Shown here piece by piece: positions 56,557 through 64,000 of a stretch of DNA of 64,000 nt. The stretch spans positions 4,120,501 through 4,184,500 of the forward strand of contig NZ_CP107942.1 of NCBI RefSeq assembly GCF_036053395.1, in the 5' to 3' direction. A model generated the notes under the pieces. It did no database searches. It had not been told where the DNA came from and was given only the letters and a program-made list of their open reading frames with translations. A program made the translations under genes and the position numbers. This stretch comes from Actinoplanes sp. NBC_00393. Its GTDB lineage: Bacteria > Actinomycetota > Actinomycetes > Mycobacteriales > Micromonosporaceae. Numbering within the stretch: the first letter of the stretch is position 1; the number at the start of each line of letters is the position of its first letter.

Positions 56557-57981
56557 ATGCGGGCGGAAGCACCGGCCTACGACCTCGACATCCGGACCGA
56601 CGAACGGCGCATCCGCGCGGCGCTTGCCGACGCGGCGCACACCCCGTTCTGGCTCGAGGACCCCGGCCGCCCCGCCCCGGAGGCGCCGCTCACCGGCAGC
56701 GCCGAGACGGACCTGCTGATCATCGGCGGCGGGTACTGCGGGCTCTGGACCGCCCTGCTCGCGAAAGAGGCCGATCCGGGCCGCGAGGTGCTGCTCGTCG
56801 AGAGCGAGGAGATCGGCTGGGCGGCCAGCGGCCGCAACGGCGGTTTCGTCGAGGCCAGCCTGACGCACGGCCCGGAGAACGGCCGCCGGCACTTCGCCCG
56901 TGACCTGCCGGTCCTCGACGCGCTCGCCGAGGAGAACTTCGCCGGTTTCCAGCAATCCCTCGACCGGCACGGCATCGACGCCGAACTCACCGTCGGCGGC
57001 GCCCTGGCGGTCGCCACCGAGCCGCACCAGATCGACTGGCTGCGCGCCGAGGCCGGCGGCGACGCGACCTTCTACGAGCGTGACGAGCTGACCGCCCTGG
57101 TCCGCTCCCCGCTCTACCGGGCCGGGTTGTTCACCAAGTCGGGCGCGGCGCTCGTCCATCCCGCCAAGCTCGCCTGGGGCCTGAAAGCCGCCTGCCTGCG
57201 GCTCGGCGTACGCATCGCCGAGCACACCCCGATCACCCGGCTGACCGACGAGGGCAGCACGGTCCGGGCAGCCACCAGCGCCGCGACGATCCGGGCGAAA
57301 CAGGTGGTGCTCGCCACGAACGGCTTCCCGTCATTGCTGCGCCGCAACCGGCTGCTCACCATCCCGATCTACGACTACGTGCTGATGACCGAGCCGCTCA
57401 CCGCCGCCCAGCTCGACGAGATCGGCTGGCACGAGCCGTTCGGCATCTCCGACACCTCACGGCAGTTCCACTACTACCGCAAAACCGTCGATAACCGGAT
57501 TCTCTGGGGCGGTTATGACGCGGTCTATCACCGCGGCGGCGCCATCAGGGCCGAGTACGACCAGCGCCCGGAAACCTTCGCCCGGCTGGCCGACCACTTC
57601 CTGCGTACGTTCCCGCAGCTCGGCGACGTCCGTTTCACCCACGCCTGGGGCGGCATGATCGACATGTCGGCGCAGCTGGCCGCGTTCCAGGGCGTGGCGA
57701 TGTCCGGCAAGGTGGCGTACAGCAGCGGGTTCACCGGCCTCGGCGTGGCCGCCACCCGGTTCGCCGCGACGGTGATGCTCGACCTGCTGGCCGGCGCGGA
57801 CACCCCCCGGACCCGGCTGCGGATGGCGACCCGCCGGCCCCGGCCGATCCCGCCGGAACCGTTCGCCTATCCGGCGGTGCAGGTCATCCGGCGGGCGATC
57901 GCCGATTCGGACCGCAACGGCGGCCGGGACGGGCTGATCCTGAGGGCGGCAGGCCTGCTCGGCTTCTCGTTCGACTCCTGA
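56557..57981 (+). CDS. FAD-dependent amine/amino-acid oxidoreductase (DAO family)
   Basis: The 474-residue protein follows GGGAGG. The FAD-binding dinucleotide fold is TDLLIIGGGYCGLWTALLAKEADP (residues 50-72). Next come VLLVESEEIGWAASGRNGGFVEASLTHG, the DAO signature, and VVLATNGFPSLLRR. The C-terminal flavin contact is YSSGFTGLGVAATRFAATVMLDLL. It resembles gamma-glutamylputrescine/glycine-oxidase-type enzymes, which oxidise amines or amino acids to imines with H2O2 release. TetR control is suggested by the divergent gene. No amine transporter is adjacent. Confidence 0.87.
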   Translation: MRAEAPAYDLDIRTDERRIRAALADAAHTPFWLEDPGRPAPEAPLTGSAETDLLIIGGGYCGLWTALLAKEADPGREVLLVESEEIGWAASGRNGGFVEASLTHGPENGRRHFARDLPVLDALAEENFAGFQQSLDRHGIDAELTVGGALAVATEPHQIDWLRAEAGGDATFYERDELTALVRSPLYRAGLFTKSGAALVHPAKLAWGLKAACLRLGVRIAEHTPITRLTDEGSTVRAATSAATIRAKQVVLATNGFPSLLRRNRLLTIPIYDYVLMTEPLTAAQLDEIGWHEPFGISDTSRQFHYYRKTVDNRILWGGYDAVYHRGGAIRAEYDQRPETFARLADHFLRTFPQLGDVRFTHAWGGMIDMSAQLAAFQGVAMSGKVAYSSGFTGLGVAATRFAATVMLDLLAGADTPRTRLRMATRRPRPIPPEPFAYPAVQVIRRAIADSDRNGGRDGLILRAAGLLGFSFDS

Positions 57982-58044
57982 GCGGCCGAATCCTGACGGG
58001 GTCGCTAATGTTGCGGGCATGACCACTGCCCCGCCGGTCGCTGG

Positions 58045-59001
58045 ATGAGGACCGGAGCCGCCGCCGGGCACCTCGGCTATTACCACGAGGCCGTCTGCTA
58101 CTCGTCGGACGACGACTTCCTCGCCGTGGCGGTGCCGTTCCTGCTGGGCGGCGTCGCCGCCGGCGAGCCCACCATGGTCTCGATGGGCCGGCGCAACACC
58201 GAGCTGCTGCGCGCCGAGCTGCCGGCCGATCTGCCGATCACCTTCCAGGCCGGTGCCGCGCTGTATGCCCGGCCCGCCGCCGCGATCCGGTCGTACCGCA
58301 AGTTGCTCGCCGACCACGTCGCGGGCGGGGCGGCCCAGATCCGGATCATCGGCGAGCTGCCGCCGGAGTCGTTCGGCGTGACGTGGGACTGGTGGGGCCG
58401 CTATGAATCGGCGATCAACCACGCGTACGACGAATTCCCGCTCTGGAGCATGTGCGCGTACGACACCCGGAGCACCCCGGCGCCGGTGATGGTCGACGTG
58501 CTGCGTACGCATCCGCGCACCGCCCTGCCGGACGGCCGCCACCAGCTCAACGACACCTATCTCGACCCGGTCACCTACCTCAGCGAGCCGCGCCTGCCGG
58601 TCCTGGACCCGCTGCAGCACACCGAGCCGGCCGTCGACCTGACCGACTGCCCGGCGGCCGAGGCCCGCCAAGCGGTCCGGACCGCCGATCCGGGCCACCT
58701 TTCGGCGCCCGACGTCGACGACCTGCTAGTGGCCGTCAGCGAGGCGGTGACCAACGCGTACCGGCACGGCCGCGGCCCGGTCCGCGTGCGGCTGTGGGCA
58801 GGCCCCGATCGCATCGTCGTGACCGTCACCGACGCGGGCGCCGGTCCCAAGGACCCGTTCGCCGGGCTCCTGCCGATCGGTGACGGCACCAACGGCGGTC
58901 TCGGCCTGTGGATCGCCCATCAGTCGTGCAACCACGTCGCCCAGTACCGGCATGCCGGGGGCTTCACGATCCGGTTGATCGGCGGGAACCCGTACCAGTA
59001 A
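58045..59001 (+). CDS. MEDS-HATPase anti-sigma-type regulator
   Basis: The 318-residue protein pairs an N-terminal MEDS domain (HLGYYHEAVCYSSDDDFLAVAVPFLLGGVAAGEPTMVSM, residues 9-165) with a C-terminal RsbW-like ATPase domain (VDDLLVAVSEAVTNAYRHGRGPVRVRLW, DAGAGPKDPF, NGGLGLWIAHQSCNHV). MEDS-RsbA proteins in Streptomyces and relatives tune stress sigma factors. An upstream ATG at 58020 opens a 9-codon frame (MTTAPPVAG) ending in a TGA overlapping this start (ATGA). The first residues of relatives often look like that peptide joined to this one, so a small frameshift at the 5' end is possible. Confidence 0.87.
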   Translation: MRTGAAAGHLGYYHEAVCYSSDDDFLAVAVPFLLGGVAAGEPTMVSMGRRNTELLRAELPADLPITFQAGAALYARPAAAIRSYRKLLADHVAGGAAQIRIIGELPPESFGVTWDWWGRYESAINHAYDEFPLWSMCAYDTRSTPAPVMVDVLRTHPRTALPDGRHQLNDTYLDPVTYLSEPRLPVLDPLQHTEPAVDLTDCPAAEARQAVRTADPGHLSAPDVDDLLVAVSEAVTNAYRHGRGPVRVRLWAGPDRIVVTVTDAGAGPKDPFAGLLPIGDGTNGGLGLWIAHQSCNHVAQYRHAGGFTIRLIGGNPYQ

Positions 59002-59120
59002 CGCTGATTCTTGAAGTTTCTTTACAGATTCCTTGACTTCACCGTGCGGGATCTAGTTGAGTCGATGTACTCCTCATCCCCCTCGCACCAGTGCGTCCCC
59101 CGACGTACGGAAGGTGAGTC

Positions 59121-60218
59121 ATGCCCAGAAAACGGCTTCTGTCGATCCTGGCCGCGGTCAGCGTCGCCGTGGCGGGCGCTGCCGCCGCGATCCTGCCGAT
59201 GACCGCGTCGAACGCGGCGGAGGCCTGCGTCGCCGCGTACAACAACTCGGCCGTCTACACCGGCGGCCAGCGGGCCTCCCACAACGGCCGGAACTGGACC
59301 GCCAAGTGGTGGACCCAGGGCGAGACGCCCAGCACCGGCGGGTCCGGCGTGTGGGCCGACAACGGCGCCTGCGGTGGCGGCACCACGAACCCGCCGCCGG
59401 CCACCGGCAACTGCAACCACCCGAACTGGGTGGCGGGTCAGTACTACGCGGCCGGCTCGATCGTGCGCTACACCAACGGGCAGTACTACCGGGCGACGAA
59501 CGCGAACCCGGGCTACGACCCGGTCATCAGCACCTGGTACTGGTCGCCGTACACCTGCACCGGCGGTGGCACCACCACGCCGCCGCCCACCGGATCGGGG
59601 AACTTCCCGGTCAGTGAGGCCCAGTTCAACCAGATGTTCCCGAACCGGATCGCCTTCTACTCGTACGCCGGCCTGCTCGACGCGATCAAGAAGTTCCCGG
59701 CGTTCACCACCACCGGCAGCGACACGGTCCGCAAGCAGGAGGCCGCGGCCTTCCTGGCGAACGTCAACCACGAGTCCGGCGGCCTGGTCTACGTCGAGGA
59801 GATCAACCAGGCGAACTGGCCGCTCTACTGCGACCGCAGCCAGTCCTACGGATGCCCGGCCGGGCAGAGCGCCTACCACGGTCGCGGCCCGATCCAGCTG
59901 AGCTGGAACTTCAACTACAAGGCGGCCGGTGACGCGCTCGGCATCGACCTGCTGAACAACCCGGACCGGGTCAAGAACGAGACGTCGGTCGCCTACCAGA
60001 CCGCCGTCTGGTACTGGATGACCCAGCGCGGCCCGGGCACGATGACCCCGCACGACGCCATCGTCAACGGCCGCGGCTTCGGCGAGACCATCCGCAGCAT
60101 CAACGGCTCGCTCGAGTGCAACGGCGGCAACCCCGCCCAGGTGCAGAGCCGGATCAACGCGTACAACCGGTTCACACAGATCCTGGGCGTCAGCCCGGGC
60201 GGCAACCTGTCCTGCTGA
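59121..60218 (+). CDS. Secreted GH19 chitinase with two CBM5/12-type modules
   Basis: The 365-residue chitinase has a signal peptide (RKRLLSILAAVSVAVAGAAAAIL) ending near NAAEA. Two chitin-binding type-3-like modules follow: residues 35-83 (YTGGQRASHNGRNWTAKWWT) and 97-148 (WVAGQYYAAGSIVRYTNGQYYRAT, YWSPYTC), each with a Pro/Thr linker. The GH19 domain (about 160-365) has the catalytic Glu in NVNHESGGLVYVEEIN and the second in the same segment, plus YHGRGPIQLSWNFNY. The class IV-like short form is typical of Streptomyces ChiF/ChiG. No CebR box is present. Confidence 0.94.
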   Translation: MPRKRLLSILAAVSVAVAGAAAAILPMTASNAAEACVAAYNNSAVYTGGQRASHNGRNWTAKWWTQGETPSTGGSGVWADNGACGGGTTNPPPATGNCNHPNWVAGQYYAAGSIVRYTNGQYYRATNANPGYDPVISTWYWSPYTCTGGGTTTPPPTGSGNFPVSEAQFNQMFPNRIAFYSYAGLLDAIKKFPAFTTTGSDTVRKQEAAAFLANVNHESGGLVYVEEINQANWPLYCDRSQSYGCPAGQSAYHGRGPIQLSWNFNYKAAGDALGIDLLNNPDRVKNETSVAYQTAVWYWMTQRGPGTMTPHDAIVNGRGFGETIRSINGSLECNGGNPAQVQSRINAYNRFTQILGVSPGGNLSC

Positions 60219-60223
60219 TCGCA

Positions 60224-60257
60224 CGCGGGGGTGCGGCCGTCACGCCGTACCCCCGCG
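60224..60257. terminator. Bidirectional terminator between GH19 and MmcQ-like genes
   Basis: CGCGGGGGTGCGGC (60224-60237) pairs with GCCGTACCCCCGCG (60244-60257) with one mismatch, giving a 14-bp stem and a 6-bp loop. It starts 6 bp after the chitinase stop and reaches into the last codons of the convergent gene, so it may serve both. Confidence 0.75.
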
Positions 60258-60671
60258 GTCCTTCAACCATGCGGCGGCCCGGCGCGCAGATGCGCGCGCA
60301 AGCCAGGCATCCTGGATCAACTCCGCCACTTCGGTACGCGTGAGCTCGCCGATCCGCCCCGCCCGCAGCAACACCGACAGGTGCCCGTCGAAATGCGCCG
60401 TCGTGAAGAACGGCGTCGTCCCGTCCTGGACCAGGGCCTGTTTGTCCGCCTCCGACTCCACCCAGAAGACGATCACATCGGTCCAGCGCTCCCCGGTCTC
60501 CGGGTCGACCGCGTCCGGCCGCGGGGTGCGGAAGAAGACGAACGACTTGCGGCCCACCTGGTAGACCGGGTTGTCGTCGCTGCCGTACTCAACCGTCACA
60601 TGCGGCATGCCGGACGCCAGCTCATGCACATCCTCGACCCGCGCCGGCCGCTCTCCGTCATCGTGGGCCAC
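60240..60671 (-). CDS. MmcQ/YjbR-like DNA-binding-fold protein
   Basis: The 143-residue protein contains the MmcQ/YjbR pattern: VEDVHELASGMPHVTVEYGSDDNPVYQVGRKSFVFFRTPRP, DVIVFWVESEADKQALVQD and FFTTAHFDGHLSVLLRAGRIG, ending in a helix with AELIQDAWLARAS. The fold is CyaY-like with no proven activity. Its start overlaps the end of the MFS gene by 14 bp, so the two form an operon. Confidence 0.82.
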   Translation of the reverse strand: MAHDDGERPARVEDVHELASGMPHVTVEYGSDDNPVYQVGRKSFVFFRTPRPDAVDPETGERWTDVIVFWVESEADKQALVQDGTTPFFTTAHFDGHLSVLLRAGRIGELTRTEVAELIQDAWLARASARRAAAWLKDRGGTA

Positions 60672-61875
60672 GCCCCACCGTAACGGACCGGGCGGTCCCG
60701 CTCAGCCGTTGGGCGAGAGGGCGGTGGAACTCACCGTGCGGCAGGGACGCGGCGACGAGGAAGACGACCAGACCGGCCAGGGTGACGGCGGCGCCGGCCC
60801 AGAGCGGGGCGGTGTAGCCGAGGCCGGCGGCGAGGGTGAGCCCACCGATCCAGGCGCCGAAGGCGTTGCCGACGTTGAAGGCCGCGATGTTCGCGCCGGA
60901 GGCCAGGGTGGGCGCGTCGGCGGCGTGCGCGAGGATGCGCATCTGCAGGCCGGGGACGGTGGCGAAGCCGAATCCGCCCATCAGCAACAAGGCCGCGACG
61001 GTGGCGATCTGGCTGGTGGCGACCATGGCGAAGACGGCCAGGACGATGGCCAGTCCGGCGAGCAACGCGGCGAGCGTACGCCCCAGATTGTGATCGGCGG
61101 CGCGGCCGCCGGCGATGTTGCCCGCGAAAAGGCCCACCCCGAAGAGGACAAGCAGCCACGGTACGGCGGACGCGCTGAACCCGCTGACGCCGGTGAGCGT
61201 GTACGCGATGAACGAGAACGCGCCGAACATGCCGCCGAAGCCGAGCACGGTGACGATCATCGACAGCCAGACCTGGCGGTTGCGGAAGATCCGGAACTCG
61301 CCGAGCAGACTGGTCGTCGTGCTCGCCGCCGGCGTCGGCTTGACCAGCAGCGTGATGCCGGCGAAGGCGATCACGCCGATCACGGCGATCGCCCAGAAGG
61401 TGGCCCGCCAGCCCGCTGCCTGGCCGAGGAAGGTGCCGAGCGGGACGCCGAGCACGTTCGCGATGGTCAGGCCGGCGAACATCATCGAGATGGCGGCGGC
61501 CTTGCGGTTGGCCGGGACGAGGTCGGCGGCCACGACCGAGCCGATGCCGAAGAACGCGCCGTGGCACAGCGCGGCGAGGATCCGGCCGAGCAGCATCACC
61601 TCGTAGCTCGCGGCGACGGCGGACAGCAGGTTCCCCGCGATGAACAGGATCATCAGGCCGAGCAGCGCTTTCTTCCGGTCGACCCGGCCGAGGGCGGCGG
61701 TGATCGCTATGGCCCCGACCGCGACGGACAGCGCGTACCCGGAGATGAGGTATCCGGCGACCGCCTCGGTGACCGCGAAGTCCGCGGCGACCTGCGGCAA
61801 CAGGCCCGCGATGACGAACTCGGTCAGCCCGATGCCGAACCCGCCGAGAGCGAGGGCGTAGAGCGCGAGGGGCAT
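60658..61875 (-). CDS. MFS efflux transporter, AraJ/Cmx-like
   Basis: The 405-residue transporter starts at ATG 61875 (MPLALYALALGGFGIGLTEFVIAGLLPQVA), the hallmark of the DHA1 Cmx/CmlR/AraJ group linked to chloramphenicol-type resistance and sugar efflux. Motif A is GRVDRKKALLGLMILF near residue 63-78, and FFGIGSVVAADLVPANRKAAAISMMFAG follows. Divergent from a MarR gene with a shared operator, it is probably drug-inducible. The long in-frame extension upstream overlaps the MarR gene and is rejected. Confidence 0.88.
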   Translation of the reverse strand: MPLALYALALGGFGIGLTEFVIAGLLPQVAADFAVTEAVAGYLISGYALSVAVGAIAITAALGRVDRKKALLGLMILFIAGNLLSAVAASYEVMLLGRILAALCHGAFFGIGSVVAADLVPANRKAAAISMMFAGLTIANVLGVPLGTFLGQAAGWRATFWAIAVIGVIAFAGITLLVKPTPAASTTTSLLGEFRIFRNRQVWLSMIVTVLGFGGMFGAFSFIAYTLTGVSGFSASAVPWLLVLFGVGLFAGNIAGGRAADHNLGRTLAALLAGLAIVLAVFAMVATSQIATVAALLLMGGFGFATVPGLQMRILAHAADAPTLASGANIAAFNVGNAFGAWIGGLTLAAGLGYTAPLWAGAAVTLAGLVVFLVAASLPHGEFHRPLAQRLSGTARSVTVGRGPR

Positions 61876-61924
61876 GGAACGGCCCTTCCAATCATGCGTA
61901 CGAGGATAGGCAGCGCCTGCACTA

Positions 61925-61938
61925 GTTGCAGACGCAAC
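61925..61938. promoter_or_regulatory. MarR operator between the MarR and MFS genes
   Basis: GTTGC-AGAC-GCAAC is a perfect inverted repeat, and AGTTGCA is repeated at 61950-61956 next to a probable -10 (TATATC, 61963-61968). Both half-sites lie in the 120-bp divergent gap, 50-63 bp from the MFS start. Confidence 0.6.
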
Positions 61939-61995
61939 GTTCTCCGATAGTTGCACGCGCGCTATATCGGCGCAAGGAGGTGTATCGTCGACCAC

Positions 61996-62442
61996 GTGGG
62001 AATCACCGACGACGCGGTCGAGGTGCGGGCTCAGGGCTGGCGCCGGCTCGCCGCGCTGCACGGCCTGATCGAGACCGAGCTCGAGCGCTGCCTGCAGACC
62101 GAGCACCGGCTCTCCGTGGTGGAATACACGGTTCTCGACGCCCTCAGCCGGCAGGACGGCTGGCACATGCGCATGCGCCAGCTCGCCCGCGCCGCCGCCC
62201 TGTCCAGCAGCGCCACCACCCGCCTGGTCACCCGCCTCGAGGAACGCGGCCTGCTCACCCGCATCCTCTGCGCCGACGACCGGCGCGGCATCTACACCGA
62301 ACTGACGAAGGCCGGCCAGCAACTGCTGGAGCAGGCCCGGCCCACCCACGACCAGGCGCTGGAGCGCTCGTTGCAGGAGGCCACCGCGACTCCGGAGCTG
62401 CAGGGGCTGGTCGATTTCCTGCACAGCGAGGTCAAGAGCTGA
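61996..62442 (+). CDS. MarR-family transcriptional regulator
   Basis: I use GTG 61996 (GITDDAVEVRAQGW); AAGGAGG at 61974-61980 is rather far, so the exact start is uncertain. It is about 148 residues. The winged helix has LSVVEYTVLDALSRQDGWHMRMRQLARAAALSSSATTRLVTRLEERGLLTR and the wing CADDRRGIYTELTKAG. The two terminal helices mediate dimerisation. It most likely represses the divergent MFS exporter through the GTTGC repeats. Confidence 0.88.
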   Translation: MGITDDAVEVRAQGWRRLAALHGLIETELERCLQTEHRLSVVEYTVLDALSRQDGWHMRMRQLARAAALSSSATTRLVTRLEERGLLTRILCADDRRGIYTELTKAGQQLLEQARPTHDQALERSLQEATATPELQGLVDFLHSEVKS

Positions 62443-62497
62443 AAATCGGGTGAACTCCGCCGGCGTGATACCCGGTCACCGCGCGCACAATAGCGGG

Positions 62498-63232
62498 GTG
62501 GCCACTGTGCGATGCGACATCGAGCCCGTGGGGACCCGCCTGTTGGTCCGCGTCCACGGTGAGCTCTCCCTGGTCTCGGCACCCACGGTGCGGACAGCTC
62601 TGCTGAAATGCCTGGTGGAGCAGCCCGACGCGGTGGTGGTCGACCTCAGCGGGACAGTCGTCGCCGAGCCGGCCGCGGCATCGGTGTTCCTGGCCGCCGC
62701 CCGCCACGCCGCGCTGTGGCCGGGCACGCCGCTGCTCCTCGCCGCGCCCGATCCGGCACTGGCTGAACTGCTCACCCACGGCTACGGCCGGCTGTCGGTG
62801 CATCCCTCGGTGGAGGACGCTTTCGCCGCCCAGCCGCGGCAACGGACCCCGATCGTCCAGGAAACTCTGCTGCCGGTCGGCGGTGCGGCGCGCCGTGCGC
62901 GCGAACTGGTCGCCGAGGCGTGCGCCCGATGGAGGCTGATCCCGATGTCCGGTGCGGCTGCCGTCGTCGCGGGCGAACTGGTCACCAACGCGGCCGTGCA
63001 CGCCGGCACGATGATCGACTTCCGGCTCACCCTGGGCCGCCGGTATCTCGTCGTCGCCGTCCGCGACGGCAACCAGGACGCGCCGGTCCTGCCGCCGGCT
63101 GCCTCGGCGGACCCGGCCGACCTGCGCGGCCTGCTACTGATCAACTCCATCGCCCATCGGTGGGGCACCCTGCCGGCGTACGGCGGCAAGGTCGTCTGGG
63201 CGACGCTCCGACGACGTGAGGCCCCTGACTGA
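62498..63232 (+). CDS. STAS-HATPase regulator
   Basis: GTG 62498 gives 244 residues. Residues 1-100 are a STAS domain (CDIEPVGTRLLVRVHGELSLVSAPTVRTALLKCL, AVVVDLSGTVVAEPAAASVFLAAAR). The usual phosphorylatable Ser/Thr position in 'DLSGTVVAEPAA' is altered. Residues 120-244 are an RsbW-like ATPase fold (VVAGELVTNAAVHAGTMIDFRLTL, NQDAPVLPP, DLRGLLLINSIAHRWG). Joining a STAS and an ATPase module in one chain is common in actinobacterial stress regulators. It has another STAS gene 34 bp downstream. Confidence 0.83.
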   Translation: MATVRCDIEPVGTRLLVRVHGELSLVSAPTVRTALLKCLVEQPDAVVVDLSGTVVAEPAAASVFLAAARHAALWPGTPLLLAAPDPALAELLTHGYGRLSVHPSVEDAFAAQPRQRTPIVQETLLPVGGAARRARELVAEACARWRLIPMSGAAAVVAGELVTNAAVHAGTMIDFRLTLGRRYLVVAVRDGNQDAPVLPPAASADPADLRGLLLINSIAHRWGTLPAYGGKVVWATLRRREAPD

Positions 63233-63266
63233 ACCACTTCCGCCAGTTTCGCCCGGGAGGCTCCCG

Positions 63267-63605
63267 ATGACGCCCTTCGCCATGAGCAGACACGACAACG
63301 CGGGCGTGTCGCGCCTTACGATCACCGGCGATCTCGACAGCGACACGTGTGCCGACGTCGCCGACCTGCTCATCGCAGCGGCACACCAGCACGGTGTACA
63401 AGAGGTGGTCGTCGACCTGCGGGACACCACGTTCCTGGCCGCCGCCGGCGTCCGTGCCCTCCTACGGGGACGCCATGCCGCCGACTCGGCGGGCCGCGCC
63501 TTCCGGGTGGTCAACGCGACCGGAGTGGTGCACCTGGTGCTGCGGCTCAGCGGTGTCCTCGGGATACTCGCGGTCACCTCGGAATCCGACGTCACGGGCG
63601 GCTGA
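63267..63605 (+). CDS. STAS-domain anti-sigma-factor antagonist-like protein
   Basis: ATG 63267 follows GGGAGG at 63255-63260; 112 residues. The STAS pattern is SRLTITGDLDSDTCADVADLLIAAAHQHGVQEVVVDLRDTTFLAAAGVRALLRG; the regulatory Ser site (D-x-S-G) is replaced by FLAAAG, so phosphorylation control may be lost. FRVVNATGVVHLVLRLSGVLGIL closes the domain. It probably binds the ATPase-type protein next door. Confidence 0.85.
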   Translation: MTPFAMSRHDNAGVSRLTITGDLDSDTCADVADLLIAAAHQHGVQEVVVDLRDTTFLAAAGVRALLRGRHAADSAGRAFRVVNATGVVHLVLRLSGVLGILAVTSESDVTGG

Positions 63606-63609
63606 CGCC

Positions 63610-64000
63610 CTACCCGGCGACATCGACGGGCGGCTGCCCGCTCTGCGGCTTGTCGCCGAGCACCCGGGTGCGCACCAGCTCCGCATCCCGGCCGACCCGG
63701 TCCGCCTCGGCCCGGTACACCTGCCGGCCCTTCTGATCACCGGACCGCTCGGCCTGCATCGCCAGCTCCAGCAGGATCGTGACCTTCTCCTGCATGGCGC
63801 TGACCGCGGTCCACAGCGCCGTCTCGATGCCGTCGTCACTGGCCGCGACGAATGCCCCGGGCGACCAGGAATGGCCGACGTGACACACATAGTGCACGGC
63901 CCGTCCGGTGCGAACCCGATACATGCCACCACCGCATTCGGGGCAGCCCAGCGCCACCGGGTCCCCGGGACGGTCAGCCTCCGTCCGGCCATCGGCGATC
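63610..64000 (-). CDS. C-terminal part of a CheB-like protein, cut by window edge
   Basis: The frame is open to the window end, so only about 130 C-terminal codons are visible. They read LGCPECGGGMYRVRTGRAVHYVCHVGHSWSPGAFVAASDDGIETALWTAVSAMQEKV, a zinc-ribbon (CxxC ... CxxGH) and helical bundle. This matches the C-terminal extension of actinobacterial CheB-type methylesterase proteins; the catalytic domain would lie beyond 64000. A GTG at 63957 could start a short version, but the upstream codons look coding. Confidence 0.72.
   Translation of the reverse strand, partial: IADGRTEADRPGDPVALGCPECGGGMYRVRTGRAVHYVCHVGHSWSPGAFVAASDDGIETALWTAVSAMQEKVTILLELAMQAERSGDQKGRQVYRAEADRVGRDAELVRTRVLGDKPQSGQPPVDVAG

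Noticed and set aside
61876..62424. N-terminal extension of the MFS gene across the MarR gene
   Set aside because: The frame is open, but it covers the well-supported MarR gene and operator; the transporter starts naturally at MPLALYAL.

Overview
The window comes from the chromosome of a high-GC, mycelial-type actinobacterium. Codons end overwhelmingly in G or C, GTG starts and start/stop overlaps are frequent, and several genes look leaderless. It carries exact CebR-type operators, many ECF sigma factors, MEDS/RsbA-like stress regulators, and secreted hydrolases fused to CBM2, CBM42, CBM5/12 and ricin modules. This mix fits Micromonosporaceae (Actinoplanes-like), which is my inference. I see no rRNA, tRNA, IS element, prophage or CRISPR array.

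Layout. 1-9 kb is mixed accessory content: hypothetical proteins, a methyltransferase, a lipoprotein, an XRE regulator and an AA10 lytic polysaccharide monooxygenase behind a CebR box. It also holds a nuclease operon and several broken genes (a frameshifted proline-rich membrane protein, a truncated PadR, a frameshifted beta-helix-like protein). 9.0-12.6 kb is a run of exported small proteins containing four tandem paralogues of the I36 (SMPI-like) peptidase-inhibitor family. 12.6-15.2 kb has a divergent MarR/MFS pair around a 15-bp iteron array, then a phosphotransferase. 15.4-20.7 kb has three ECF sigma-factor loci: an ECF42-type sigma with its DGPF/YCII partner, and two sigma/membrane-protein pairs, one of whose membrane partners carries an FtsX-like extracellular domain. 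20.8-24.2 kb has a four-gene VOC/ArsR/SRPBCC/ABM operon with an ideal promoter and embedded palindrome, and a divergent methyltransferase-DinB/XRE-cupin locus.

24.2-26 kb encodes a GH62 arabinofuranosidase preceded by a large AT-rich stem-loop. 26.1-44.55 kb is the most interesting part: ten co-directional genes, nearly all with overlapping start and stop codons, forming one NRPS-type biosynthetic cluster. It contains a GmhA-like SIS isomerase, a sugar-type O-methyltransferase, a condensation domain fused to an orphan adenylation C-terminal subdomain, a GT2 glycosyltransferase, a HAD phosphatase, three C-A-T modules, a stand-alone acyl-activating ligase and a free carrier protein. The pocket residues suggest a basic residue for module 1, Ser for the TE module and Gly for the third module. 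The Ser module is one polypeptide C-A-T-TE-MFS: the releasing thioesterase (apparent Cys nucleophile) is covalently joined to a membrane exporter. The likely product is a small acylated, glycosylated tripeptide exported at its point of release. This is inferred from domains only.

44.5-50.8 kb is a plant-polysaccharide island: a GH3 beta-glucosidase behind a second exact CebR box (lying across the stop codon of the last NRPS-cluster gene), then a GH43+CBM42 and GH127+ricin arabinan-degrading pair behind a separate palindromic operator. With the CebR-boxed LPMO at 4.5 kb and GH62 at 24.4 kb, these suggest coordinated use of cellulose and arabinoxylan. 51-64 kb carries regulators with their own operators (MarR, ArsR/CDF, TetR), two MFS transporters, an FAD oxidoreductase, a GH19 chitinase, STAS/HATPase anti-sigma-type regulators and the C-terminal end of a CheB-like protein.

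Several genes are broken by single-base indels (around 1.52, 1.61, 2.12, 2.14, 8.54 and 22.82 kb). They may be true pseudogenes or assembly errors; raw reads would decide.
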